Below, piece after piece: positions 22,571 to 35,458 of a DNA stretch of 64,000 nt. Below the pieces are notes generated by a model. The model was not told the DNA's origin and searched no databases. It saw nothing but the letters and a program-made list of their open reading frames with translations. The position numbers and the translations under genes are program-made. Source of the DNA: Trichosphaerium sp. ATCC 40318 (taxonomy: Eukaryota; Discosea; Flabellinia; Trichosidae); contig JALMLS010000279.1 in the NCBI GenBank assembly GCA_038496445.1, positions 84,903 through 148,902 of the forward strand, in the 5' to 3' direction. The first letter of the stretch is position 1. Each line of letters opens with the position of its first letter.

Positions 22571-24913
22571 TTATCCTCGCTGTTTTTTGAGTTTGTACCG
22601 TTGTATTTTACCTGACTCCGTCTTTGGGAGGTCATCTATAAACTCAATTTCTCTCGGATATTCATGTGCTGATAGACGTGTCTTTACATGGTTTTGGAGA
22701 AGCTTCTTAGTTTCCTACACATCCAAGTTAAACAATCTAAATGAGACAACAAAAAGCACTTTTACCTCCGATTTTTTGAATCCTTCTCTGAGTACAACAA
22801 ACGCTTTTACAACTTCACCTCTCTCTTTATCAGGTGACCCAATAACAGCACAATCTGCAACAGATTCATGGGCTATCAATTCTGTTTCAACTTCTGCGGG
22901 CCCTATACGATAACCAGCGCTAGAAGTGACTGAACAAAACTAAAGTTCCTTAAATGATTGAAACGTACCTTAAAATTATGTCATCAACTCTACCCAAAAA
23001 TGTAAAGAATTCACCGTCTCTTACAACTTTATCTCCAGTACGACTCCAAATTCCAGTATTCTTCAAATTGGTTTTTTCTTCGTTCTTCCAGTAACTACAA
23101 GAACTCAATCATACAAGGAGTCAAAAATTCAATGAATAAAATCACATACTTCTTGAACCAATGGAGAGGAGATTCTGGTACATTAACAGCAAGTTCTCCT
23201 GGCTCGTCAGTTTCTTTGAGATTATCATCAATCACGTGCATGCTAAGCTGTTTAGAATTCTTTCATTTGTTTCGCAGTCACATACCTGAATCCAGGCATA
23301 CAAACGCCCATAGATCCACTTGGTGATTCTTTTCTCAGGTCCGGATGACCGTGATTAATAATCATCATGCCATTCTCAGTTTGTCCGTAGTGATCACATA
23401 TTCGTGTTCCCCATACCTTTTGAAAGCATTCTATTACTTCAGTGGGTAAAGGTTCTCCTAAACAAATTTGTTTTGAGTTCAACCGTTTTCCATAAACCTC
23501 GCATTGCATCATTTGAATCAAATGTACCTGCTGAACATGCAAGACGCACTGAGTTGTCATACTGTTCTAATACTCCAGACCCTGCGGCGCGAATAGTCTT
23601 ATACGCAGTTGGAGCTGCAGCAACTGTGGTAACTTTGTAATCTTGGATGACCTAAAGTCATCAGTATCTAAAGCCTTACAAACTTGTTTACCTTCAATGT
23701 TTTTTCAACTGAAAACTTCGTATTGATGAACATGGCGGGTATACCAAGAATCATAGGTCCCCATACGTTGTAATAGAGTCCGTAAGCCCATCCAGGATCA
23801 GCGATATTATAGTAAGATTCCTTACAATCGCCGTGAAGATTGAATCCTTCAAGCTATTGTAAGTCGGAACTTTACTATTATTGTACCAAATTGCATGTAA
23901 GCAGAGAAAGATGCAAGGGATTTAACAGGTATTTCAACACCTTTCTATTAAATAGGTAAATCAAAGAAAGAAAAATGGTTGTACCGGCTGTCCTGTAGTA
24001 CCACTATAAGATATCAAAAATTAATGTTAAAATATGCAGTAAAATTGCACCTGGTGTATATAATCCCAAGCAAGTCATCTCCTTGCATCACTTCAGGATC
24101 AACCATATAATCACGTGTTGTATCACTTGAACTTTCAAAGTCATGTGTCTTAAAATCCAACGCCTTTTTCATATCAAAGAAATGTACTCAACATCATGTT
24201 ACCTCTGCTGTATCATCCAAGAAAGGAACAGCTATTATTGCTGGTTGATCATCACTTGATGTAAACATGCCTTTAAACTTGAACAAGTGATCTCTATGTA
24301 CCACAATGGCCTTGCATCCACTATCTTTTACACGATAGCTTATCGCATTAGGTCCCAAAGCAGTGAATAAAGGAAGGTATACAGCACCAATTCTTGCAAG
24401 ACCACATGCACTTTTTTGACAAAAAAATCAGTTGCCAGGTTTTTTTTTTCGTTTAACAGTTTTGATTGACGCACGTGGAGTACAATGATGGTATCTTTGG
24501 GAGCATCACTGCTACCTGTATATGGGGTTAGAGGCCTATTCTTGTTGATGTTGATATTACCCTGTCTCCTTTGGAAACACCAAGAGATCGCAAGAGAATC
24601 GCTATTCGAGATGATTCAGATTGAAGACTATGAAAGGAAATTGTTGATTTTGTCCCGTTTAAATCATCGTATTGGAGAGCAATACGCGATTGCTGGTGAC
24701 CATCGCAAAGACGTGAAGCAACCGGCACTGTTTAAAAACGTTTAGAAAATGAACATTCTTAAGAAGTAGAGGATGTGTTTTACCGTCTTTAGTGTAGTCT
24801 TTAAGTAATTTTGTAACAGTTCTGTTTGCTTTGGCGTAATTTGTGCTGAAGCCCCTTTTCTTATGCTTTAATATAGTGTAGCGTTTCGTTGCATGTTGTA
24901 TACGCGAAAACAT
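22571..24913 (-). CDS. Acyl-CoA synthetase (medium-chain, ACSM-like), mitochondrial type
   Basis: Activates fatty acids to acyl-CoA using ATP (ANL superfamily). The ATG at 24913 opens [20 protein letters not shown], a basic, acid-free mitochondrial-type presequence with a later FSTNY. ANL motifs follow in order: [23 protein letters not shown], the P-loop YTSGTTGQPKGVEIP (split by introns), [63 protein letters not shown], and the C-terminal lysine region [16 protein letters not shown] before the stop at 22571. The set YGQTE plus [10 protein letters not shown] matches the ACSM/acetyl-CoA synthetase-like branch rather than long-chain enzymes. About 12 introns. It converges on metzincin B. Its duplicate in copy A is broken. 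Confidence 0.92.
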
Positions 24914-25156
24914 GGCCAATAATTAATTAAAATCGGTTGACAGTTCCAACAGTCAAAGATGGTTTTTCTTGAAATTTCAAAAAGTTGACGCCACTGTTGA
25001 TGTTTTATCCAAAAGATTACTTCAATCGCCATTTCATAGATGTTGTCCAACACCACGATGAACGTAGGAACGTCTGAAAAACAGTCAAATCACGTTTTTG
25101 AGTTAAGTTGTGTCTGTTTAAGGTTCATGTCCAGTTTATCCGGTTGAGTACTCATC

Positions 25157-25841
<685 letters not shown>

Positions 25842-26081
25842 TGATATCGATAAAAACAATAATAAAAACCTTCATTTTTGGAGTATTTGTTTTATTTCAA
25901 TATCATGCTAGTTGTAGACTCTCGAAGATTATGAGGTTGTAAATGGGCGCCTTGTAATGATGTTATTGCTTATAATAGTTTCAATTGCTCTTAAGAGTTT
26001 CAGCAAAGCATTCATTATAACAAGTCAGCGGTTTACAGGTCCGGACTTTATTGTTTACATAATGCTTGTGATTATGTATGA

Positions 26082-26546
26082 TCAACAAAAACTGTCTATA
26101 CAAGCTTGATCAAATACAATTGCGAAAAAAGCAGGTAGATGAGTATGCGATACTACATCCCCAAGCTGCCCACAGAACCTTATACAAGCAAAAGTCCAAT
26201 CCCAACCATTGGGTATAAAGTTATCACCGACATCACTTGTTTTTTTTATGTTGACGGTTTGCTTTAGCTCATGACCTTGTCGTAGTCCTTGTCCTTGCTG
26301 TATCTCATGACCTTGTTGTAGATCGTGCACTTGTTGTATCCCTTGTTCTTGTTGTAGCTCATGACCACTGGGTGCCATTGTCTTGCATGTTTCAACGCAT
26401 TTAGAATGTGTGACTATGCATGCTTTAGGATTAACCATTGTAAGGTTGAGGCACAGTTTATTAAATGTAATGCATTCTTCTTTACATGTTTTAGCGGATG
26501 ATAGATATACTACAGAAGAAAGAATAATTGCAATAAGTACGCGCAT
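26082..26546 (-). CDS. Small secreted Cys-rich protein with Gln/Gly/His repeat
   Basis: Single-exon ORF of 154 residues. Signal peptide MRVLIAIILSSVVYLSSA, then a Cys-rich part with spaced pairs (CKEEC, CLNLTMVNPKAC, CVETC). The middle holds an imperfect six-residue repeat of the type (L/I)QQG(H/Q)(E/G), encoded by an 18-nt minisatellite at about 26270-26365. The C-terminus adds three further cysteines (CIRFC, CIDSFC*). The family is unknown to me. Cys spacing CxxxC suggests disulfide-linked helices. It resembles in style, but not clearly in sequence, the protein at 59344-59916. No membrane segment beyond the leader. A CACGTG lies at 26813, about 270 bp upstream. Confidence 0.65.
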   Translation of the reverse strand: MRVLIAIILSSVVYLSSAKTCKEECITFNKLCLNLTMVNPKACIVTHSKCVETCKTMAPSGHELQQEQGIQQVHDLQQGHEIQQGQGLRQGHELKQTVNIKKTSDVGDNFIPNGWDWTFACIRFCGQLGDVVSHTHLPAFFAIVFDQACIDSFC

Positions 26547-27188
26547 TACTTTAATCGAAGAGGTGTTGCGTTAACAGTTTGAAGTTGTTTTTTTAGAAGT
26601 ACTTATTAAAAACCGGAAATTGGACTTCAGTTGTTCGCTGTAGACTGCAATTATAGCCGTAATACACCTGAGATAAGTAGCAAGCGGAGCGTGAGAGTTA
26701 TTCCTAAGGATGTACGAAGGAGTTGACCCGGATCATTGATAAAAAAGATTACAAATAATCCTCAATTTTAGTTCGTCATTGCTCTAACAAGACTATGTAT
26801 GTGCACGTGCTCGTAGATCTTACAGTGAGCAATAGTGAGTCCTAAAATTTCCACCGGAGGAATTCTTATTTTTTTGAGTTTGTGAAAACGAATCTAAGAA
26901 CTTGGCTGTTCTGCAACTGTAATATCTAGGTAACGCCTTGGAAACAAAAAGTAGCTGAAGCAGAGGAAAACGTGTTAAGCAACACTTAATCGCTGAACAT
27001 CTGCGTCATTTACCCATAGACAAGTGCAATTGAACACCTTCTTTGAAACTTTATCTTTCTGTTACGCATGTTGACACTTAAAGCTATGAGGTTGATTGGT
27101 TTCACTACCACAAAAGACATTTATTCATTAATTTAACGTGAGCTCTACAAAGAGGAAGATGAGTTTATTAGTCAGACTTGATGAATGT
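26547..27188. other. Intergenic region
   Basis: No coding signal recognised. It contains the upstream region of the Cys-rich gene and the 3' side of the sulfatase gene. Confidence 0.4.
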
Positions 27189-29343
27189 CTAAGTGAGCCA
27201 TGGTGCAAAATAGCCACCATTTTCTTGTATCACCTTACAAGCTCTTTCATCTGATTTACCCCTATTCGGATTATAAACTGTCTTACCTAATGCAAGGGAT
27301 TCTTTACGCATATCTTCAACAAGTTGTGTTTGAGTACTAGCAAGATTTTTATGCTCTTAGTGAACAAAGTAAGAAAAAAAATAGTCGTTCGTTATTAAGT
27401 TATTGATTTACCGTATGGGTCATTGATGATATCAAAAAGACATCCTTCTTTACAATCCTTCTTCTCAGATAAACTTATAATCTTTCCAGTATTATTCGGA
27501 TAACGTTCACCTTAGGAATATGTAAGAAAATTGTTTGAACAGTGAAAAAAAACTCAACACTTTCAACAAATAATTTTGGTTACCTTGCCATGCGTTTGCT
27601 CTTATTTCTCCAAGTAAAAGCTTATAGTTGCCTTTAATAAAGTTTACGTATAGATCGCCTGTTACACTTGTACTGGATAAAGGAACAACAGATCTAGGAC
27701 TAGTTTGATTTGTGCCATTAATGTAATCCCACATATTAATGCTGTCAATACCAGGAAGATTCTCTGGATTATCAGAAGGATCCACGCCTGCCAAATGACA
27801 GAACTATTCAAATTGAGTATTCGTGCTGGGTTGGTAGGAAGAATTTTTTGTCGTACAGTAGCATACCAATCGCAGATGTGAATGAACCCATTCTAGGAAA
27901 ATAAAACGATTAGTCTTTGATCATGAAAGTGTACAGCCATACACGTTTTTGACCAACTTGAGATTTCACAACTCCCCCAGTTACAAATGCATTCACTCTT
28001 ACACCTCCTTGAAAATCAGAAAACTTTCCACCACGCATAGGATAGTTGTTTGCAGCGATTTGGACCTAAAAATAAACTTGATATTTCCTTTCAGCAAAGT
28101 CGTTGTACCGGCCCTCCATTATCACTACTGACAACTAAAAGAGTATTATCCCACATACCAAGATCCTTGAGCTTCTGTTTAAATAGTTAGATCACTTATT
28201 ACTTTAGCAGAACTCGTACATTTGTAAGAAGCTTCAAATTATCATCAGCGTACGAAATCATTGCTGTGTAATTTCTACGAGGTTCATTGTTTATGTTCTT
28301 AAACTCATCAATGTAACTCTCAGGCACTTCCAATGGACTATGAACCTGGACAAATAATTAGTTTGCAAACATTATTTAAAGGCATGGTACGTTTTGCATT
28401 GCATAATACAAAAAAAGAGGTTTAGATTTATCGTGTTCTTCTAGAATTTTTTGAACACGTGTTCTGTAGAGATCTCCAGCGTATACAGTATTGTTCATAT
28501 TATAAGCGGGCTTATTTGTATCCCACAGATCTATAAGAGTTAAAATTTATAACATAACAACAAAAACGAGTACCTGTATGAACGCCACATGGACTTGTAC
28601 GAGTTTCTAAAATCCAATTTAAGATGAAAAATTTATGTAAAACTGGTTACCTGTCCAGTGGTCTTCCATGCCTCCGAAGTATCCCAGTGAAGTTTTAAAT
28701 CCTCTACCTGCCGGTATGACTTCCTTGGACGACTGTCCAACATGCCTTGATCCTTCAATTAACAACAGACAGGCAAATAGTTTAGCTTGTATTTTACGTT
28801 ACCATTTTCCTACTTGATGTGAAACGTAACCAGCTTGAGACAATTTCTTTGGAATTGTCGTCATAGCTTCTGGTATTCCAGCAAGTGGAAAAGTCGTAGG
28901 GGTATTATCTTCATTCACATGGATAGGTAAACGACCACTAGTGTTGAACAAGTGAGTGCATCGTAAAACAAAACTACAGTACCTCAAAAGCGAGCTTCTA
29001 GTTGGAGAGCAATACTGAATGCAAATTAGAGCGTATTTTAAATAATAAAGGACATACCTGGTAAGTATAGTGTTGGGATAATACTATACCCTCCTTTAGT
29101 GCCAACTGATCTATTGTAGGCGTTTTAACCTCTGTGTTACCTAAGTTTGATGAATCACGTGATTTTTTGTAACGAAGTGCGCGAACCGTGGTATCCCACG
29201 TTGTAGTGTCCTAAATCATCAATCTATGTGGAATTATATTTAATACCTTTAATACTACGTACCAATGCTACTATGATATTTGGTAACCCATACGACGTTT
29301 GTAAAGCACACAAAAGAAGCGCGAAAACCAACAAACTTTTCAT
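27189..29343 (-). CDS. Arylsulfatase (ARSB-like), secreted/lysosomal
   Basis: Hydrolyses sulfate esters, probably of glycans, in lysosome or medium. Leader MKSLLVFALLLCALQTSYG, then LPNIIVAL|IDDLGHYNVGYHG with the metal-binding Asp pair, rebuilt across an intron starting at GTACGTAG. The formylglycine motif is CSPTRSSLLSGR. Then follow KW|HVG, FGYF/LGYFGGMEDHWT, YAMQNVHSPLEVPE, DDNLKLL, and SSDNGGPVQIAANNYPMRGGK, the second metal/active-site cluster. The C-terminal subdomain (SINMWDYINGTNQTSPR, GCLFDIINDPYEHKNLA) is also typical. About 13 introns. The exon carrying HG|NTEVKTPTIDQLA requires an intron of about 56 nt; without it a premature stop would appear. CACGTG lies at 29524, about 180 bp upstream. 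All catalytic residues are seen. Confidence 0.92.
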
Positions 29344-29928
29344 TTGTGACACTGTAGTTGCTCAACAAAGAATGTAGTTTGACTTTTATTAGCATGGAGC
29401 TTACAAGAAAAGGTGCGAATTAGAGTTTAACGGCAGTAGTGAACCAAAGAGAGCATCATGAATGCGCCGAATATTATCCAGATGAAGCTTGTATTGTGTT
29501 TTTATTTTATGTTTCATTTTTATCACGTGATTGTTTGAAGAGACCTTTTCTAATGCTCCCAACCAATAAAAACGAAACTCAAAAAAGAGAATCCAAAACG
29601 CTTTCTTTGCAATTACGTGGCTATTATCCAAAGGAAAAATAAAAAGTACGTATGCGCCCAAGACGATCATTTCAATCACATACAGGGAACAGCTTGAAGG
29701 TTATCATAAACACAACTCCAAACTATCACGTGACATTCAACTTGAGAGTATGAGTACCAAAGACAGTGATTGCTTTACAACCACAGCCCAACATTGCCTG
29801 TTACGGTAATAGTACTTCACGCATAAGACGAAAAATTACTGTAGGCTTTTGTGACATGAAATTTTATTTATTTCTTCTTGTGAGCAGAAACTATCAAACA
29901 ACACAATATGTTATCAATTCCATACAAT
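29344..29928. other. Intergenic region upstream of sulfatase
   Basis: No gene recognised. Two palindromic TCACGTGA motifs lie at 29523-29530 and 29726-29733. Similarity to the inverted copy (about 58517-58610) begins near 29863. Confidence 0.5.
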
Positions 29929-30045
29929 AGAAGAGAGATGGAAAGCATTTAGTTTTATCCACCTAAGACACATTAGACCGTAGGATTTCACAAACTGAAA
30001 CTTACCTTTATCTGGATAGAATTAAATCGCTTTTATCTCTCTTCT
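29929..30045. repeat. Degenerate palindromic element, copy 1
   Basis: The ends AGAAGAGAGAT... and ...ATCTCTCTTCT form imperfect inverted repeats of about 40 bp (left AGAAGAGAGATGGAAAGC, right GCTTTTATCTCTCTTCT). The centre no longer pairs well. It sits in the same place, just after the stop of the downstream-facing gene, as the perfect palindrome at 58321-58516, so it predates the duplication. It is bounded by T and A, consistent with a TA target. Confidence 0.7.
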
Positions 30046-30110
30046 AGTTGTAAGTGATCGATTTGTTTTCTAGAGGATTGCAAGAAAACAAGATAGTCCC
30101 TACAAGAACT

Positions 30111-31627
30111 TTAAAGCGTTTTATGCTTTGAAGTTGTATCACAAGAATTAGCCCAATCATCAACATCTTGGTCATTAATCGGCGTATCTTCCATGAGTGT
30201 ATCTCGAATGGAATTGGAGCGTGCTACACCATTGTCTGTGATCTTTTTCAAAGTTAGAAGAAGAAAGGCAACGAAAAAAAATTGTACATATCACTTACCG
30301 CATTGGATGGAGTACTGCGCTCGGGCGTTGGGTCACTGCTATGCACAGTACCCAATTTTGGGGAATTATGGCAAGTGCTTGCGTCGTGATTATAGATTGC
30401 GCCAGTGTTTGCGTCACAGTGTTCTTTGCTGCCAATAACCTCTTGTTTTTTGTTTCTCTTGAGTTTAGCAATTTCTTTTTTTAACCTCTTATTCTCTTGT
30501 TTTAAACTCTTATTCTCTTGTTCCAATCTGTCTAGTTTATCTTCAGTTGAGAATGAAGGATCCCTTTCATGGCTGTATTCCCGTGGAGTATTATTCTTTG
30601 ACATAACAGTGATACTACGAGGCTTTTTGAACGATAATCTACATATAAAGTAAGAAATTCACACGTGAAACTACAACATAAAAAACTGATATTCTGTACG
30701 CACTCATACACTTTATCGTTTTCGTGACAAAGGCGCTCCTTTTCTTCATCTGATAAGAACACGTGGATCTTGCCTTCCTCAAATAGCTTTCTCCAATATT
30801 TTGATATGCAGTTCAGCTTGCCTCCCATGTATAGCATATAAAACTCAAACAACGTAGCTATGTGATCACCACAAGTTTTTTCACTACGATTTAGAATTAG
30901 TTGGTGTTCAAAGAGTTTTATACGCACTTTAAAGTTAAACTATCTCCTAAGTCCCACTTTGCTTTACTTTTCCTATTGGGAGATTCGTCATGATACCATT
31001 CCAGCCAATTGCTTACTCCATCTGGTCTAACAGATTTCATTACCTTGTAGAGAGGCCACAACCGCTCTATACAAGTGCGAAGTCCTTTTTTGGTGCTAGG
31101 CCCTCGATAGAACCCAACCGGGATCGTTGTAGAGCACGTCCTACACTTTGAAGTGATCAGGACGTAAGAAGTTTCTTTTGGTCTATTGTTTAAACGTTAG
31201 GGTTCAGCGTATGAAGGGTATGACAATACGTACTGTCTTGCTGAAAGAGCTTCAGCAATATTTATCTTTCCGTCATTGTTTACTGCTAAACGCTGTTCAT
31301 AGCCAACCGGCTTTCGTTGTTTCTACGACATCAGGAATTAAAAATTGGCCAATAAACAAAAACTTGTACGTTTAGGTGTTGACACGTGACAAAGTCAACT
31401 GGTTCTCCATTAGACAATTTAACTGTAACATTTAAAGGTCCAAGCTTCCCTGTCTCCGTCTAAAAGTTTATTAGGATTATCCAGATAAGCTGTTGTTGTA
31501 CCTTATCTAATAGCTTACAAAGCAGAATATCCGGTGTTAGTTTAATGCCAAGAGGCGCTTTGTGCCGTTTCGCGTTTCTTGGGATGTTATCGTCAGTCAG
31601 AACCCTTTTTCTAGTTTCAGGGTTCAT
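30111..31627 (-). CDS. Putative nuclear coiled-coil (leucine-zipper-like) protein, copy 1
   Basis: Family not recognised. The ATG at 31627 opens MNPETRKRVLTDDNIPRNAKRHK, a basic, nuclear-localisation-like start. Next is a possible beta-rich region (PLNVTVKLSNGEPVDFVTC, then LAVNNDGKINIAEALSARQ) and a conserved CSTTIPVGFYRGPSTKKGL/RTCIERLWPLY stretch. Then come a Trp-rich segment (VSNWLEWYHDESP), a helical region (DHIATLFEFYMLYMGGK, GKIHVFLSDEEKERL), and a coiled coil with leucine heptads (LEQENKSLKQENKRLKKEI). It ends in a Ser/Thr/Asp-rich tail at 30111. The N-terminal lysines and zipper make a DNA-binding regulator plausible, but that is inference. Unlike copy 2 it has no intron between LWPLYK and KSVRP: the codons GTA ATG are read through. 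Paralogue at 56660-58248. Confidence 0.78.
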
Positions 31628-31764
31628 TTCGTCTGCAGCACTCAATGCGAAAGAAGTTTAATATTATTTGCTGTAACATTAAGCCAGGAACTCACGAAAA
31701 AGGCTCGCAGAGTAACCGTGACTTATGTGCTATCGATTAAGGACTCTTTGGAATTTTGACTTCA

Positions 31765-31868
31765 AATACTAGGTTTTTTTTCAACTGGGAGAAACCCGAA
31801 TTTCTTTGCTCTTTTTGTCACTCACTTCGTAACAAGCACGTTCAAAAAATTAAGCAGCATTGCCAAGA
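31765..31868 (+). pseudogene. Zinc-finger-like exon relic
   Basis: Between an acceptor-like AAATACTAG and a donor-like GTACGT, a frame reads FNWEKPEFLCSFCHSLRNKH, followed by VQKIKQHCQET. The CxxC...H...HC spacing resembles a BED/C2H2-type finger. The reverse-complement copy near 56262-56370 has indels that destroy the frame. No other exons of such a gene are found on either side, so this looks like a piece of a transposase or zinc-finger gene carried in the duplicated block. Confidence 0.4.
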
Positions 31869-32037
31869 AACTAAAGTACGTTTATTTTATGCATTTGGTT
31901 ACCACACTTTTCATTTAAAAACGTGCCAAGTTCATATTTATTTATTACGAGATGATAGGGCTGACTTTAAAAAATATCTTTCAACTGCTTATTCTATTCG
32001 CAGCATGAAGGAAAATGTACATGAAAGCTTGTCAAAG

Positions 32038-32316
32038 CCTTCATACAATTGATCTTAGTTTTACTAAAGTGAGAGATGAAGCCATTAAAGCTTTAGCTGG
32101 AACTCATACAATTAATCTTAGTTTTACTAAAGTTACAGACGAAGGCATCAAAATTGGCTGGCGTTCATACCATAAATCTTAGTAGAACTCGAGTGACAGA
32201 TAAAGGTCTCAATGTGTTGGCTGGCGTTCACACCATTTACCTTTATGAAACTCAAGTGACATATGAAGGCAGAAAAGAATTGCATGGAGTTCGTACATTT
32301 AAACTTTCATGTTAGA
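32038..32316 (+). pseudogene. Leucine-rich-repeat relic (GVHTINLS type) with frameshift
   Basis: Five LRR units can be read: LHTIDLSFTKVRDEAIKAL, THTINLSFTKVTDEGIK, then in another frame LAGVHTINLSRTRVTDKGL, VLAGVHTIYLYETQVT, ELHGVRTFKLSC and stop. The shift lies near 32150. No start codon or F-box precedes it. The same repeat type occurs in the intact gene at 39331-40410. Confidence 0.7.
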
Positions 32317-32813
32317 ATAAAGTATTGTAGCTTTTACGTGAAGTCCATTCGCAAAAAAACATAAAATGAGTTTACCTGTCTTTATAGCCAATCAAAAACT
32401 TTGTGGAACAAATGAAACATTGCTACTAACGCTATTCAACGGAGATTTGTTGAACGAGAATATAGTGTCTTTGCCAAGTGTCTATTCAACAAAGAAACAA
32501 ATCCTTTTTGTGTAACTAGAGGAGTTTCTTAGTGCGCTTAAGCATGGAGTATCTCAAGTTACTGAAACGTTTCACTACAGTTCTATTTCGTAAAATATCG
32601 TATGGTTAGTTAAAGCGTTGAGCATACTGATAATGTGGTGTGGCTCTGTTACATCAAACCACCTTAAGCAGAATAGTCTTCTTAAGAATCTTGGCACATG
32701 CCAAAGAGACTACCGATATCAAAGCCAGCTTTGCTAGCAGTTCAAGTCCTTATATCACAGTTAACCACTTACTTAAAACCGCAATGAAGTTGTTAAATGT
32801 TGAGAAAGGTATA
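32317..32813. other. Intergenic region
   Basis: No gene recognised between the LRR relic and the carboxylesterase stop. Confidence 0.4.
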
Positions 32814-35026
<2,213 letters not shown>

Positions 35027-35458
35027 TATCCGTTGGTTTGAGAAGTATTGTTCGTCACTAAGCCAACCCAGATCCAGGCTTAACCTAATACTAGCAAATT
35101 CATCTGCCGTGACATTGAAAAATACAGAATGGTATCTTTGGAACAAGATGTGCTCAAATACTCCAAGCATTTTATTATTGAGAATAAAAAGTCCAGGATT
35201 GTTCAAGGTGCAGGGATGAGAAATTCTACTGAATCTGGAGCAAAATCCACTTGAGTAGATTTTGATACAGTTACCCCAAACACGCCACTACACTGTAAAT
35301 AAAAATTTTGTTGGCTCATAGCCAAACAAAGTAACATGAGACGCAAGTTAGGAAAAGTAGTTAAGATTTATTTGTCAAATTTTTTTTTTTTGTATTTTTC
35401 CGCTACGCTACAAAGTCTATTGATGCTCTATTGTGATGCGGAGCTAGCATTAGTTGAC
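35027..35458. other. Intergenic region between the MULE gene 3' end and carboxylesterase
   Basis: No gene recognised. Contains a T13-type run near 35381-35392. No inverted repeat matching the other side of the MULE gene was noticed. Confidence 0.4.

Larger units (their letters stand above)
18586..24970. repeat. Tandem duplication, copy B (metzincin plus intact acyl-CoA synthetase)
   Basis: Same order and orientation as copy A. Exons of the two metzincins are nearly identical over long stretches while introns have drifted more, which points to a fairly recent duplication under selection on the protein. Confidence 0.85.
29863..31868. repeat. Inverted duplication, copy 1
   Basis: The reverse complement of this block matches about 56262-58610. 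The match covers the palindromic element, the whole nuclear-protein gene, its upstream region and part of a zinc-finger-like exon. The copies are in opposite orientation about 24 kb apart. Limits were judged by eye. Confidence 0.85.

Noticed and set aside
27189-29343. Sulfatase lacking its metal-binding Asp pair
   Set aside because: One naive frame gives DTTTWDTTVRA after the leader. With the intron acceptor placed at CATAG the sequence reads IDDLGHYNVGYHG, so the metal site is intact.
30111-31627. GATA-type zinc finger in the nuclear-protein core
   Set aside because: A first reading gave CRTC...LRTC. The intron phase fixes the acceptor one codon later, removing the first Cys of the pair, and the second pair is incomplete. 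No GATA finger remains.
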